From NCBI RefSeq assembly GCF_051380875.1, contig NZ_JBNYXW010000006.1:186001-250000 (forward strand): a stretch of 64,000 nt of DNA, written 5' to 3'. The first letter of the stretch is position 1, and each line of letters begins with the position of its first letter. Of the stretch, positions 43,865 to 52,421 are shown piece by piece. The DNA comes from Janthinobacterium sp051380875. Lineage in GTDB: Bacteria > Pseudomonadota > Gammaproteobacteria > Burkholderiales > Burkholderiaceae_D. A program made the translations under genes and the position numbers. The notes under the pieces were generated by a model. The model was not told where the DNA came from. It saw only the letters and a program-made list of their open reading frames with translations, and searched no databases.

Positions 43865-44491
43865 ATGTTTGGACGCTTGATGCCCACTGAGGGCAAGTTT
43901 TTTGAATTGTTTAACCAGCACGCAGAATTGTGCGTCAAGGGCGCAAAAGAGATGCTCGGCCTGATGACCAATTTCGACGACCTGGAAAACCGCGTGCATG
44001 CGATTGAAAGCATCGAGAAGCAGGCGGACAAGGTCACCTACGCCACCGTGGAAATGCTGCACAAGACCTTCATCACGCCGATCGACCGTGACGACATCCA
44101 TCAGTTGATCACGCGTCAGGACGACATCCTCGACCTGCTCGAAGATGCGGCGCAAACCGTCTCGCTGTACGACCTGAAGGCCGTGACGCCGGAAGCCAAG
44201 CGCTTGGCCGAACTGGTACTGGCTTGCACCGAGAAAGTACGCGACGCCGTCGCTTTGCTGCACAACATGGATAACTCGCGCAAGATCGTCACCATCTGCG
44301 AAGAGATCGACCGCCTGGAATCGGATGCCGATCACGTGATGCGCGCCGCCATGTCCAAACTGTTTCGCGACGAACCGGACGTGCGCAATCTGATCAAGCT
44401 CAAAGCGATCTATGAAATTCTGGAAACCGTGACAGACCGTTGCGAAGATGTGGCCAACATTATCGAAGGCATCATCGTCGAAAACGCGTAA
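43865..44491 (+). CDS. DUF47/PhoU-like phosphate transport regulator
   Basis: A 208-aa all-helical cytoplasmic protein of the TIGR00153/DUF47 group, related to PhoU. It has F-G-R-L-M-P-T-E-G-K-F-F-E-L-F near the start, then I-T-P-I-D-R-D-D-I-H-Q-L-I and D-R-C-E-D-V-A-N-I-I-E-G-I. Such genes pair with Pit transporters and are thought to adjust their activity; here the pit gene follows after 40 bases. A fair ribosome site (ACGGAG) precedes the ATG. Confidence 0.92.
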   Translation: MFGRLMPTEGKFFELFNQHAELCVKGAKEMLGLMTNFDDLENRVHAIESIEKQADKVTYATVEMLHKTFITPIDRDDIHQLITRQDDILDLLEDAAQTVSLYDLKAVTPEAKRLAELVLACTEKVRDAVALLHNMDNSRKIVTICEEIDRLESDADHVMRAAMSKLFRDEPDVRNLIKLKAIYEILETVTDRCEDVANIIEGIIVENA

Positions 44492-44531
44492 TCAGCGTCT
44501 GTCCTGAATCAGAATCAGAAAAGAAAAATCC

Positions 44532-45545
44532 ATGCAAACCATCCAAATGAGCATTTACGTGCTAGGCCTGCTTGTCATCCTGGCACTGCTATTTGACTTC
44601 ATGAACGGCTTCCACGATGCCGCCAACGCGATCGCTACGGTGGTCTCGACGGGCGTATTGAAACCGCAGACCGCGGTTGCCATGGCTGCCACCTTCAACT
44701 TTGTCGCCATTTTCGTTTTCCACCAGCTGACCGTTGCCGCCACGGTAGGCAAGGGCACGATCGACCCCGCGGTGATTGACCAATATGTCATCTTTGGCGC
44801 CTTGATGGGCGCCATCGTGTGGAACCTCGTCACTTGGTACTACGGCATTCCTTCGTCGTCCTCGCACGCCCTGATCGGCGGGCTGGTAGGCGCTGCTGTC
44901 GCCAAGTCCGGCACGGGTGCACTGATCTCGGCCGGTCTGTGGAAAGTCGTCCTGTTCATCGTGCTGTCGCCGGTGCTGGGCTTCCTGTTTGGCTCCCTGA
45001 TCATGCTGCTGGTGTCCTGGATCTTCGTGCGCTCGACACCGCGCAAGGTCGATAAATGGTTCCGCCGTTTGCAACTGGTATCGGCCGCAGCGTACAGCCT
45101 GGGCCACGGCGGCAACGATGCACAAAAAACCATCGGCATCATCTGGATGCTCTTGATTGCCGCCGGCTACTCGAGCACCACCGACGCGATGCCGCCGCTG
45201 TGGGTCATCATCTCGTGCTACACGGCGATCAGCTTCGGTACGCTGTTCGGCGGCTGGCGCATCGTCAAGACCATGGGCCAAAAGATCACCAAGCTCAAAC
45301 CGGTCGGCGGCTTCTGCGCCGAAACGGGCGGCGCCATCACGCTGTTCATCTCGACGGCGTTGGGCATTCCCGTCTCCACCACCCATACCATCACGGGCGC
45401 CATCGTCGGCGTCGGCTCGGCACAAAAAATGTCGGCCGTACGCTGGGGTGTTGCCGGCAACATCGTTTGGGCCTGGGTCTTCACGATTCCAGCGTCCGCG
45501 TTCGTCGCCGCGATCGCATGGTGGATTGGCCGCCATATCATGTAA
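44532..45545 (+). CDS. Inorganic phosphate transporter, Pit family
   Basis: A 337-aa inner-membrane transporter that takes up metal-phosphate with protons. About nine to ten helices. The two PHO4 signature repeats are visible: F-D-F-M-N-G-F-H-D-A-A-N-A-I-A near the start and G-H-G-G-N-D-A-Q-K-T-I-G in the second half, plus P-S-S-S-H-A-L-I-G and P-V-S-T-T-H-T-I-T-G. It is shorter than E. coli PitA because it lacks the large central loop. Probably one transcript with the DUF47 gene. Confidence 0.94.
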   Translation: MQTIQMSIYVLGLLVILALLFDFMNGFHDAANAIATVVSTGVLKPQTAVAMAATFNFVAIFVFHQLTVAATVGKGTIDPAVIDQYVIFGALMGAIVWNLVTWYYGIPSSSSHALIGGLVGAAVAKSGTGALISAGLWKVVLFIVLSPVLGFLFGSLIMLLVSWIFVRSTPRKVDKWFRRLQLVSAAAYSLGHGGNDAQKTIGIIWMLLIAAGYSSTTDAMPPLWVIISCYTAISFGTLFGGWRIVKTMGQKITKLKPVGGFCAETGGAITLFISTALGIPVSTTHTITGAIVGVGSAQKMSAVRWGVAGNIVWAWVFTIPASAFVAAIAWWIGRHIM

Positions 45546-45563
45546 TGGATAGCCAACGCCAGT

Positions 45564-45592
45564 AAAAAGGGAGCCTCATGGCTCCCTTTTTT
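45564..45592. terminator. Bidirectional terminator between pit and the MBL gene
   Basis: GGGAGC-ctcat-GGCTCCC stem with an A-run before and a T-run after it. Confidence 0.9.
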
Positions 45593-46487
45593 ATGTACCA
45601 GCCAGTTCCACCGTCAGTCCCTCGCAGGCGAGGAACACCTGCAAGCCGGCCAGGCGGCTCGCATAGCGTCCCATCACGTCGGCAAACACGGCTTCCAGTT
45701 GTTCGTCGCTGCGGGTCGGTTCGTGGTGGGTGCAGTACAGGCGCCGCGCGCCGCAGCGCAGGGCCAGTTCGAAGGCGGCGTCGAAGGTGCCGTGGCCCCA
45801 GCCTTGCTTGCCAGGGTATTCCTCGCGCGTGTAGGAGCAGTCCATGATCAGCGCATCGACATTGGCGACCAGCGCGTCGATGCCGGCCTGGCGCTCGGCA
45901 TTGCGCGCGGCGCATGCCGCGTGTTCGGCATGGCCGGGCGGATGCAGGTTGTAGAACGGTTCATGGTCGCCGCTGAAGAACAGCGAGGCGCCGGCGCAGT
46001 CGATGCGGTAGCCCAGGTTGACGACCGGATGGTTCATCTCGGTGCCACGCACGCACGCGCCGCCCGCCTCGATGGCGACGCCGGGCACCACGGTGCGGTA
46101 CTCGATACTGGCCGCCATGGCCGCTTCGCTGACGGGAAAATAACTGTGTTGCAGTTGCACCGCCATCACGTGTTCGATGCCGCGTCCGGCGGCTGCATCG
46201 TAGGCGCCATGCAGGCGCATGCGATTGCCGGCCACGAACAGCGGCGAAAACATGGGCAGGCCGTGGATGTGGTCCCAGTGGCTGTGCGTGATGAAGACAT
46301 AAGCGTCCACCGGCCGGCCGGCCGGCAGTTGCTGCGCGAGTGAAAAGATGCCGCTGCCCGCATCAAGAATGATCAGGCTATCGTTATCGGTGCGCACCTC
46401 GATGCACGTGGTATTGCCGCCATAGCGCGCCGTGCGCGGGCCCGGGGAGGGGATGGAGCCGCGTACCCCCCTGAACGTGAATTTCAT
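45591..46487 (-). CDS. MBL-fold metallo-hydrolase
   Basis: A 298-aa metallo-beta-lactamase-fold enzyme. It has F-R-G-V-R-G-S-I-P-S-P-G at the start, Y-G-G-N-T-T-C-I-E-V and L-D-A-G-S-G. The metal motif is H68-S-H-W-D-H73, with further candidate ligands in T-E-M-N-H-P, F-F-S-G-D-H-E and Y-C-T-H-H-E. No signal peptide. The overall pattern resembles bacterial MBL enzymes of the cyclic-nucleotide phosphodiesterase/RNase Z-like group, but the substrate is not certain. It is divergent from the HD-GYP/cyclase pair, which makes a nucleotide-signal role worth considering. Confidence 0.85.
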   Translation of the reverse strand: MKFTFRGVRGSIPSPGPRTARYGGNTTCIEVRTDNDSLIILDAGSGIFSLAQQLPAGRPVDAYVFITHSHWDHIHGLPMFSPLFVAGNRMRLHGAYDAAAGRGIEHVMAVQLQHSYFPVSEAAMAASIEYRTVVPGVAIEAGGACVRGTEMNHPVVNLGYRIDCAGASLFFSGDHEPFYNLHPPGHAEHAACAARNAERQAGIDALVANVDALIMDCSYTREEYPGKQGWGHGTFDAAFELALRCGARRLYCTHHEPTRSDEQLEAVFADVMGRYASRLAGLQVFLACEGLTVELAGT

Positions 46488-46559
46488 TCAATACCTTGTT
46501 ACTGTGTAATTATTGTTGATTCTATTCTAATTAATGGGATTGGCGGCAACATTTATGCG

Positions 46560-46597
46560 TGTTGCAACAGGGTAAGTTATTTCATTTTGTTGCAATT
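46560..46597. promoter_or_regulatory. Repeated GTTGCAA elements between divergent genes
   Basis: TGTTGCAACA (46560-46569, perfect palindrome) and GTTGCAA again at 46589-46595, with 28 bases from one copy to the next, in the AT-rich gap between the MBL and HD-GYP genes. The spacing near a multiple of the helical turn suggests a regulator site. No known factor assigned. Confidence 0.4.
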
Positions 46598-46675
46598 GAG
46601 TAATGTACAGCGTGTTGGGTGGCCGTTACACTGGCGCTTGCCCACATCCCTTCTCCTTACCTGATCGCCATCAAC

Positions 46676-48298
46676 ATGCCTCAGCTGCACCCTGAGAAAA
46701 TCGCCCACCGGCTTGAGCAATTGACCGAACTCAGTGTCGCGCTTGGCGATCGCCTCGGTGGACAAGGACGCGATATCGGGCCGCTGTTGCAGCGCATCGT
46801 GCTGCTGGCAAAAAGCATGAGCGGTGCCGATGGCGCCACCCTGTACCGGCCCACTCTTGATGGCCGCCAGCTCGATTTCCACATCAGCGTCAACGATAGC
46901 CTGGGCATCGCGCCAGGGGCGGACATCGGCGTGCCCGGCGTGCCCCTGTTCGATGGCGCGGGCCAGCCCAACCTGGCGTCGGTGGCGGCGTATGCGGCCA
47001 ATATGCGCCGCAGCGTGAATATTGCCGACGTGTATCGCGACGAGACTTTCAATTTTTCCGGCATGCGTGCTTTCGACCGCCACCATGGCTACCACACGCA
47101 ATCGATCCTGACGGTGCCCATGAGCGACCACGAGGGCGACCTGATCGGCGTGCTGCAACTGGTCAATGCCAGGGATGGCGCCACGGCTCCGGTGCGTGCG
47201 TTTTCCTCGACCGACCAGCGTTTCATCGAGGCGCTGGCGGCGCAGGCGGGCGTGGCGCTGACGAATCAATTGCTGATTTCGCAGCTGGAAGAGTTGCTCG
47301 AATCGCTGGTCACCCTGATCAATATCGGCATCGATGAAAAGTCGCCGTACACGGGGCGCCACTGCCAGTTCGTGCCCGAGCTGACGATGCTGCTGGCCGA
47401 CGCTGCGCACGCCATGCAAACGGGGCCGCTGGCCGATTTCCGGCTCAGCGAGAATGAACGCAAGCAGCTCTGGCTGGCCGGCCTGCTGCACGATTGCGGC
47501 AAGATCACCACGCCTGTGCACGTGGTCGACAAGGCCACCAAGCTGGAAACCATTTTTGACCGCATCGCGCTGATCGATACGCGCTACGAAGTGCTGCTGC
47601 GCGACGCCGAGATCGCGGCCTTGCGCCAGCAGGCAGCGCAGCCGCAGCAGCGTGAGGCCATCGCCCATGCGCTGGAGCGCGAGCAAGCCGCGCTGCGCGA
47701 AGAGCGCGACTTCATCCGCACAGTGAACATTGGCGGCGAAAGCATGGCGCAGGCCGACCAGGAGCGCGTGCGGCAGATCGCCAAGCGCCGCTGGCGCGCG
47801 TTTGACGGCGAGCTGCGCGATTTCCTCGACGCCGACGAGACGGAAAATCTGACCATCCGCGCGGGCACCCTGACGGTGGCCGAGCGGGCTATCGTCAACA
47901 ACCATATCAGCGTCTCGATCCGCATGCTCGAAGCGCTGCCGTGGCCCAAGCATCTGCAAAAAGTACCGGAGTATGCGGGCGGCCACCATGAGCGCATGGA
48001 TGGCAAGGGCTATCCGCGCGGCCTGACGAAAGAGCAGATGTCGGTGCCGGCGCGCCTGATGGCCATCGCCGACATTTTCGAGGCGCTGACGGCGCGCGAC
48101 CGGCCCTACAAGAAGGGGAAATCGCTGTCTGAATCGCTGCGTATCCTGGGTAATTTCAGCCTGAATGGACATATCGATCCGGAGCTGTTCGACGTGTTCA
48201 TCCGCAGCAAAGTTTACCTGGCTTTCGCTGAAAAGCACATGCACCCGAGCCAGATCGATGCCGTCGACGAGGCGTCCATTCCGGGCTACACCCCGTGA
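46676..48298 (+). CDS. GAF-HD-GYP phosphohydrolase (probable cyclic-di-GMP phosphodiesterase)
   Basis: A 540-aa cytoplasmic protein. GAF sensor domain at about 40-205, then an HD-GYP domain with H272-D273 in L-L-H-D-C-G-K and H437-H438-E-R-M-D-G-K-G-Y-P. Between the HD and the following metal His is an unusually long helical insert (about 300-400). HD-GYP enzymes cleave cyclic-di-GMP. The start at 46676 gives a clean N-terminus; a GTG at 46619 in frame is possible. The stop overlaps the GTG of the cyclase gene by four bases (GTGA), so the two are translationally coupled. Confidence 0.88.
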   Translation: MPQLHPEKIAHRLEQLTELSVALGDRLGGQGRDIGPLLQRIVLLAKSMSGADGATLYRPTLDGRQLDFHISVNDSLGIAPGADIGVPGVPLFDGAGQPNLASVAAYAANMRRSVNIADVYRDETFNFSGMRAFDRHHGYHTQSILTVPMSDHEGDLIGVLQLVNARDGATAPVRAFSSTDQRFIEALAAQAGVALTNQLLISQLEELLESLVTLINIGIDEKSPYTGRHCQFVPELTMLLADAAHAMQTGPLADFRLSENERKQLWLAGLLHDCGKITTPVHVVDKATKLETIFDRIALIDTRYEVLLRDAEIAALRQQAAQPQQREAIAHALEREQAALREERDFIRTVNIGGESMAQADQERVRQIAKRRWRAFDGELRDFLDADETENLTIRAGTLTVAERAIVNNHISVSIRMLEALPWPKHLQKVPEYAGGHHERMDGKGYPRGLTKEQMSVPARLMAIADIFEALTARDRPYKKGKSLSESLRILGNFSLNGHIDPELFDVFIRSKVYLAFAEKHMHPSQIDAVDEASIPGYTP

Positions 48299-50577
48299 AG
48301 CAGGCCTGGCGCGCGGCGCTGGCGCCCATCTTGCGCAGGCATGGCGCGCGCGCGCTGCTGGGCGTGCTCGTGAGCGTGGCGGCCGCCATCCTTTGCCTGG
48401 CCGGCAATGAGAATATCGCGCGGTTTGACGCCATGCTGGGCGACTGGCGCATGCGCGCCGAAACGCCGCAGCTGGACAAGCGCATCGTCATCGTCGATAT
48501 CGATGAAAAAAGCCTGGCCCAGGTGGGCCGTTTTCCGTGGAGCCGCGACATCCAGGCGCGCCTGGTGCGCCAGCTCACTCGCCATTATGGCGTGGCCGCG
48601 CTGGGCTTTGACATCTCGTTTCCCGAAGCCGATACCAGCTCCGGCTATGCCGTGCTGCAGGCACTGGCGCACGGCGAGCTGGCCGGCGTGGCGGGCCTGC
48701 CGGCGCAGCTGGAAAAGTTGCGCCCGGCCATGGATTACGACGGCCTGTTTGCCAGCGCCATGCGCGGCCAGCCCGTGGTGCTGGGCTACAGCGTCTCGGA
48801 GCGGCAAACCAAGGGCGTGCTGCCCAAGCCTGCCTTTAGCGTGGCCGACCTGAATGGACGCGCCGTGACGGCGTATGTGGCGCGCGGCTACGAAGCCAAT
48901 ATTGCGCTGCTGCAGGCGGCTGCGCAAGGCGCCGGCATCTTCACGGCGCTGACCGATGCCGATGGCGTGCTGCGTTCGTCGACTTTGCTGCAGCGCATCG
49001 GCGACGGCTACTATCCTTCGCTGTCGCTGGCCACTGCCGCCGTCTACCTGCAGGCGCGCGCCATCGCCCCCAGCTTTACGCGCACGGCCGACAGCCTGTC
49101 GGCGCGCCAGCTGGACAACGCGGGCCTGGAACATATCGTGCTGTTCACCGCGCGCGGCGCCACGCCGATCCCCGTTGGAGAAGCCTTGACCACCACGGTG
49201 CAGTTCCGTGGCACTGGTGGCCCCGATGGCGGCGCGTTTCGCTATGTGTCGGCGTCCGATGTGCTGGCCGGCAGCGTGCCGCCTGCGCTGCTGCAGGGCG
49301 CCCTGGTGCTGGTCGGCACCACGGCGCCCGGCTTGAACGATATCCGCGCCACGCCCGTGAATGCGCAATACCCGGGAGTGGAGGTGCACGCCAACCTGAT
49401 CAAGTCCATTCTCGATGGCCGCTTCAAGGCGCGCCCCGACTACGCGCTGGCGTTCGAGCTGGTGCAGATCGTGCTGTCTGGCATGCTGCTCGCTGGTGCG
49501 CTGGCCGTGCTGCCGCCGGCCGGCGTGATGCTGGTGACGCTGGGTGCGCTGGCGCTCACCATCGCCATCAACCTTTACCTGTACGCGGTGCGCGATCTGG
49601 TGCTGGGCAGCGCCGTGGTGCTGCTGCTGATCGTCGCGCTGTTCATCGTCAACCTGGCCTGGGGTTACTTTTTCGAGGTGCGCAAGGGGCGCGCGCTGGT
49701 GGCGCGCTTCGGTGAATATGTGGCGCCCGAACTGGTGGCCGAGATGGCTGACAACCCGCAGCGCTACACCATGGATGGCGAGAATCGCGAACTGACGGTG
49801 CTGTTTGCCGACGTGCGCGGCTTTACGGCCATTTCCGAGCAACTGGCGCCAGCCACGCTGCGCGAATACATCAACGAGTACCTGACGGCCATGTCGCACG
49901 ATATCCGCGACAGCCATGGCGGCACGCTGGATAAATACATCGGCGACGCCGTGATGGCCTTCTGGGGCGCGCCGGTGGCCTTTTCCGACCATGCCAGCCG
50001 CGCCGTGGCCAGCGCGCTGCTGATGCAGCGCAGTGCGGCGCGCTTGAACCAGCAGTTCACAGAGCGCGGCTGGCCGCCGCTGCGCATCGGCATCGGCATC
50101 AATACGGGTTCCATGCATGTGGGCGACATGGGCTCGCGCATTCGCCGCGCCTATACCGTGATGGGCGACAGCGTGAACCTGGCTTCGCGCCTGGAAGGCG
50201 CCAGCAAACGCTATGGCGTGGACATCGTCGTGGGCGCCGCCACGCGCGCGGCCGCGCCCGAATTCCTGTACCGCGAACTGGACCTGATACGCGTGCTGGG
50301 CAAGCAGGAAGCGGTGGCAATCTTCGAGCCGCGCTGCCTGCTGGCCGATGCCGCTGCGGTAGAGCCGGCCGAACTGGCGCAACTGGCGCGCTGGCATGCG
50401 GCATTGGACCGGCTGCGCGCGCGCGACTGGCACGCCGCCGCCGTCCTGATCGCGCAATTGCAGGCCGATTTCCCAAACGATGGCTTGTATCGCCTGTATG
50501 CGGCGCGCGTGGAGCGCTACTGCCGCACGCCGCCCGCCGCCGGCTGGGATGGCGTGACGGCACTGGATAGCAAATGA
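48295..50577 (+). CDS. CHASE2-domain class III adenylate/guanylate cyclase
   Basis: A 760-aa membrane protein. One N-terminal helix (about 20-38), a periplasmic CHASE2 sensor (about 45-330; D-I-D-E-K-S-L-A-Q-V-G-R-F-P-W-S-R), three helices at about 385-460, then a class III cyclase domain (about 500-670). The two metal Asp lie in L-F-A-D-V-R-G-F and K-Y-I-G-D-A-V-M-A-F; the transition-state Asn and Arg in V-N-L-A-S-R-L-E. Lys in L-D-K-Y-I-G-D and Thr in R-A-Y-T-V-M-G-D fit ATP use, so cAMP is the more likely product. It may feed a Crp-type regulator. Confidence 0.9.
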   Translation: MKQAWRAALAPILRRHGARALLGVLVSVAAAILCLAGNENIARFDAMLGDWRMRAETPQLDKRIVIVDIDEKSLAQVGRFPWSRDIQARLVRQLTRHYGVAALGFDISFPEADTSSGYAVLQALAHGELAGVAGLPAQLEKLRPAMDYDGLFASAMRGQPVVLGYSVSERQTKGVLPKPAFSVADLNGRAVTAYVARGYEANIALLQAAAQGAGIFTALTDADGVLRSSTLLQRIGDGYYPSLSLATAAVYLQARAIAPSFTRTADSLSARQLDNAGLEHIVLFTARGATPIPVGEALTTTVQFRGTGGPDGGAFRYVSASDVLAGSVPPALLQGALVLVGTTAPGLNDIRATPVNAQYPGVEVHANLIKSILDGRFKARPDYALAFELVQIVLSGMLLAGALAVLPPAGVMLVTLGALALTIAINLYLYAVRDLVLGSAVVLLLIVALFIVNLAWGYFFEVRKGRALVARFGEYVAPELVAEMADNPQRYTMDGENRELTVLFADVRGFTAISEQLAPATLREYINEYLTAMSHDIRDSHGGTLDKYIGDAVMAFWGAPVAFSDHASRAVASALLMQRSAARLNQQFTERGWPPLRIGIGINTGSMHVGDMGSRIRRAYTVMGDSVNLASRLEGASKRYGVDIVVGAATRAAAPEFLYRELDLIRVLGKQEAVAIFEPRCLLADAAAVEPAELAQLARWHAALDRLRARDWHAAAVLIAQLQADFPNDGLYRLYAARVERYCRTPPAAGWDGVTALDSK

Positions 50578-50624
50578 GTAGCGGACGACAGGTAAAATGT
50601 TGTTGATTAAATTACATTTCTCCC

Positions 50625-50685
50625 TTGTGCGCACAATGTATGCTGCGCTGCGATGAAAATCGTGCCAAAAACGTTAGAAATTTCT
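50625..50685. promoter_or_regulatory. Two perfect palindromes upstream of the TpsB gene
   Basis: TTGTGCGCACAA (50625-50636) and AGAAATTTCT (50676-50685) lie in the 217-base gap between the cyclase and the TpsB gene. TTGTGCGCACAA is not a Crp site (TGTGA-N6-TCACA) though it shares the TGTG/CACA ends. Candidate operators; nothing else was recognised in the gap. Confidence 0.4.
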
Positions 50686-50794
50686 GACTAGAAACTAAAA
50701 GCCGTCTAAAATTTGTCTTCAATCCATTGCTGGACACGCTGCCGCTGGCGCCTGCGGGCCGCGCGCTGGTCCGGCTACACAAGAAATCCTTCAC

Positions 50795-52405
50795 ATGACA
50801 TATCGTTTGGTGCACCTGCTTGCGGGTTCCGCGCTGCTGTTCGCCGTCGGCGCCACCGGCGCTGCCGTTTCCATGAGTGAGGCCGGGCCGGTGACGCTGG
50901 ACGATGGCGTGCCGCGTTTCGACATCAGCCGTTTTGACGTGCAGGGCAATACCTTGCTCGGCGAGACCCAGGTGCAAGCGCTGCTGGCCCCGTTCACGGG
51001 CCGCCAGCGTGATTTTTCCGACATCGCCCGCGCCGTCGAGGCGCTGGAAAACGCCTACCGCGCGCGTGGCTACAGCACCGTGCAGGTGCAATTGCCCGAG
51101 CAGGAGCTGGAGCAGGGCATAGTGCGCCTGAGCGTGTTGCAAACGCCGCTGGGCAAGCTGGACATCAGTGGCAATACGCATGTCGACGACGCCAACGTGC
51201 GGCGTGCCTTGCCGGCCCTGCGCGAAAGCGAGACGCCGAATCTGCACGCCCTGTCGCAAAGCCTGAAACTGGCCAATGAAAATCCGGCGCGCAAGATCGA
51301 AGTGCGCCTGCAAGCCGACGAGCAGGCGGGGGCCATCGACGCCATCGTCACGGTAGCCGACGAAGCGGCCTGGAAAGCCATGCTCAACGTGGACAATACG
51401 GGCAATGCGCAGACGGGCAAGACGCACGTGGGCGTGGTGTTGCAGCACGCCAACCTGTGGGGCCGCGACCATGTTGCCAGCTTGCAATATACGAGCAGCC
51501 TGGAAAACCCGGACAAGGTCGGCGTGTATGGCGCGGGCTACCATTTGCCGCTGTACGCATTGGGCGACTCGATGGACTTTTTCGCCAGTTATTCGAACGT
51601 CGATTCGGGCAGCGTCTCGGCCGGCATCTTTGATCTGGCCGTCAGCGGCCAGGGCAGCATGGCCGGCATCCGTTACAACCAGAACTTTGCCCGCCGTGAC
51701 GATTTCGAACCCAAGCTGGTGTACGGCATCGATTACAAGGCTTACCGCAACAGCGTGCAACTGTTCGGCATGGAGCTCGGTGCCAACGTGACGGTGCACC
51801 CGCTCAGCGTCAGCTACATCGGCGCCTGGAGCCTGCCCACCGGGGAGACCAGCGTGGCCCTCACGTTCGCGCACAACTTTCCAGGCGGCAAGCACGGCGC
51901 GCAAGCCGATTTCGACCTTGTGCGCACGCATGCCAAGGCTGCCTACAACACCTTGCGCCTGAGCGCCAGCACGGGCCGCGTGCTGAGCAACGATTGGCAA
52001 TGGCGCGCTCTGATCAACGCGCAGGTGACGCCGGATGCGCTGGTGCCGGGCGAGCAGTTCGGCGCCGGCGGCGCGTCGTCCGTGCGCGGGTTTGCCGAGC
52101 GCGAGGTGTCGAATGATTCCGGCGCCAGCCTGAACCTGGAACTGTACACGCCGAACTGGTGCGGCCAGGCGCTGGGCTATCAATGCCGCGCGCTGGCCTT
52201 TTATGACACGGCCGGGCTGCGCCGCAATCATGCGCTGCCCGGCGAAAGCCATTCACAGGGTATCGGCAGCGCCGGGCTCGGCATGCGTTTGATGCTCAGC
52301 CGCTACGCCAATGTGCAGCTCGATTACGCCCATGTCGTCAATGGCGGCGACACGGGACAGCGGGACGCCAACCGTTTGCATTTCCGCCTTGCCTTGGCTT
52401 ACTAG
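50795..52405 (+). CDS. Two-partner secretion outer-membrane transporter (TpsB, ShlB/FhaC/HecB family)
   Basis: A 536-aa outer-membrane protein that exports the TpsA exoprotein encoded next. Signal peptide about 1-24. Two POTRA domains at about 40-190 (F-D-V-Q-G-N-T-L-L and L-D-I-S-G-N-T-H-V). A 16-strand barrel makes up the rest, with the V-R-G-F motif of the inner loop in G-G-A-S-S-V-R-G-F. It ends in a hydrophobic strand L-H-F-R-L-A-L-A-Y. A Cys pair (N-W-C-G-Q-A-L-G-Y-Q-C) lies before a late strand. The stop is 16 bases before the TpsA start. Confidence 0.94.
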   Translation: MTYRLVHLLAGSALLFAVGATGAAVSMSEAGPVTLDDGVPRFDISRFDVQGNTLLGETQVQALLAPFTGRQRDFSDIARAVEALENAYRARGYSTVQVQLPEQELEQGIVRLSVLQTPLGKLDISGNTHVDDANVRRALPALRESETPNLHALSQSLKLANENPARKIEVRLQADEQAGAIDAIVTVADEAAWKAMLNVDNTGNAQTGKTHVGVVLQHANLWGRDHVASLQYTSSLENPDKVGVYGAGYHLPLYALGDSMDFFASYSNVDSGSVSAGIFDLAVSGQGSMAGIRYNQNFARRDDFEPKLVYGIDYKAYRNSVQLFGMELGANVTVHPLSVSYIGAWSLPTGETSVALTFAHNFPGGKHGAQADFDLVRTHAKAAYNTLRLSASTGRVLSNDWQWRALINAQVTPDALVPGEQFGAGGASSVRGFAEREVSNDSGASLNLELYTPNWCGQALGYQCRALAFYDTAGLRRNHALPGESHSQGIGSAGLGMRLMLSRYANVQLDYAHVVNGGDTGQRDANRLHFRLALAY

Positions 52406-52421
52406 TATCAGGATGAACATC

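Noticed and set aside
52311..52421. Earlier start of the TpsA gene inside tpsB
   Set aside because: It would place about 37 non-signal residues before a good signal peptide and has no ribosome site; the ATG at 52422 does.
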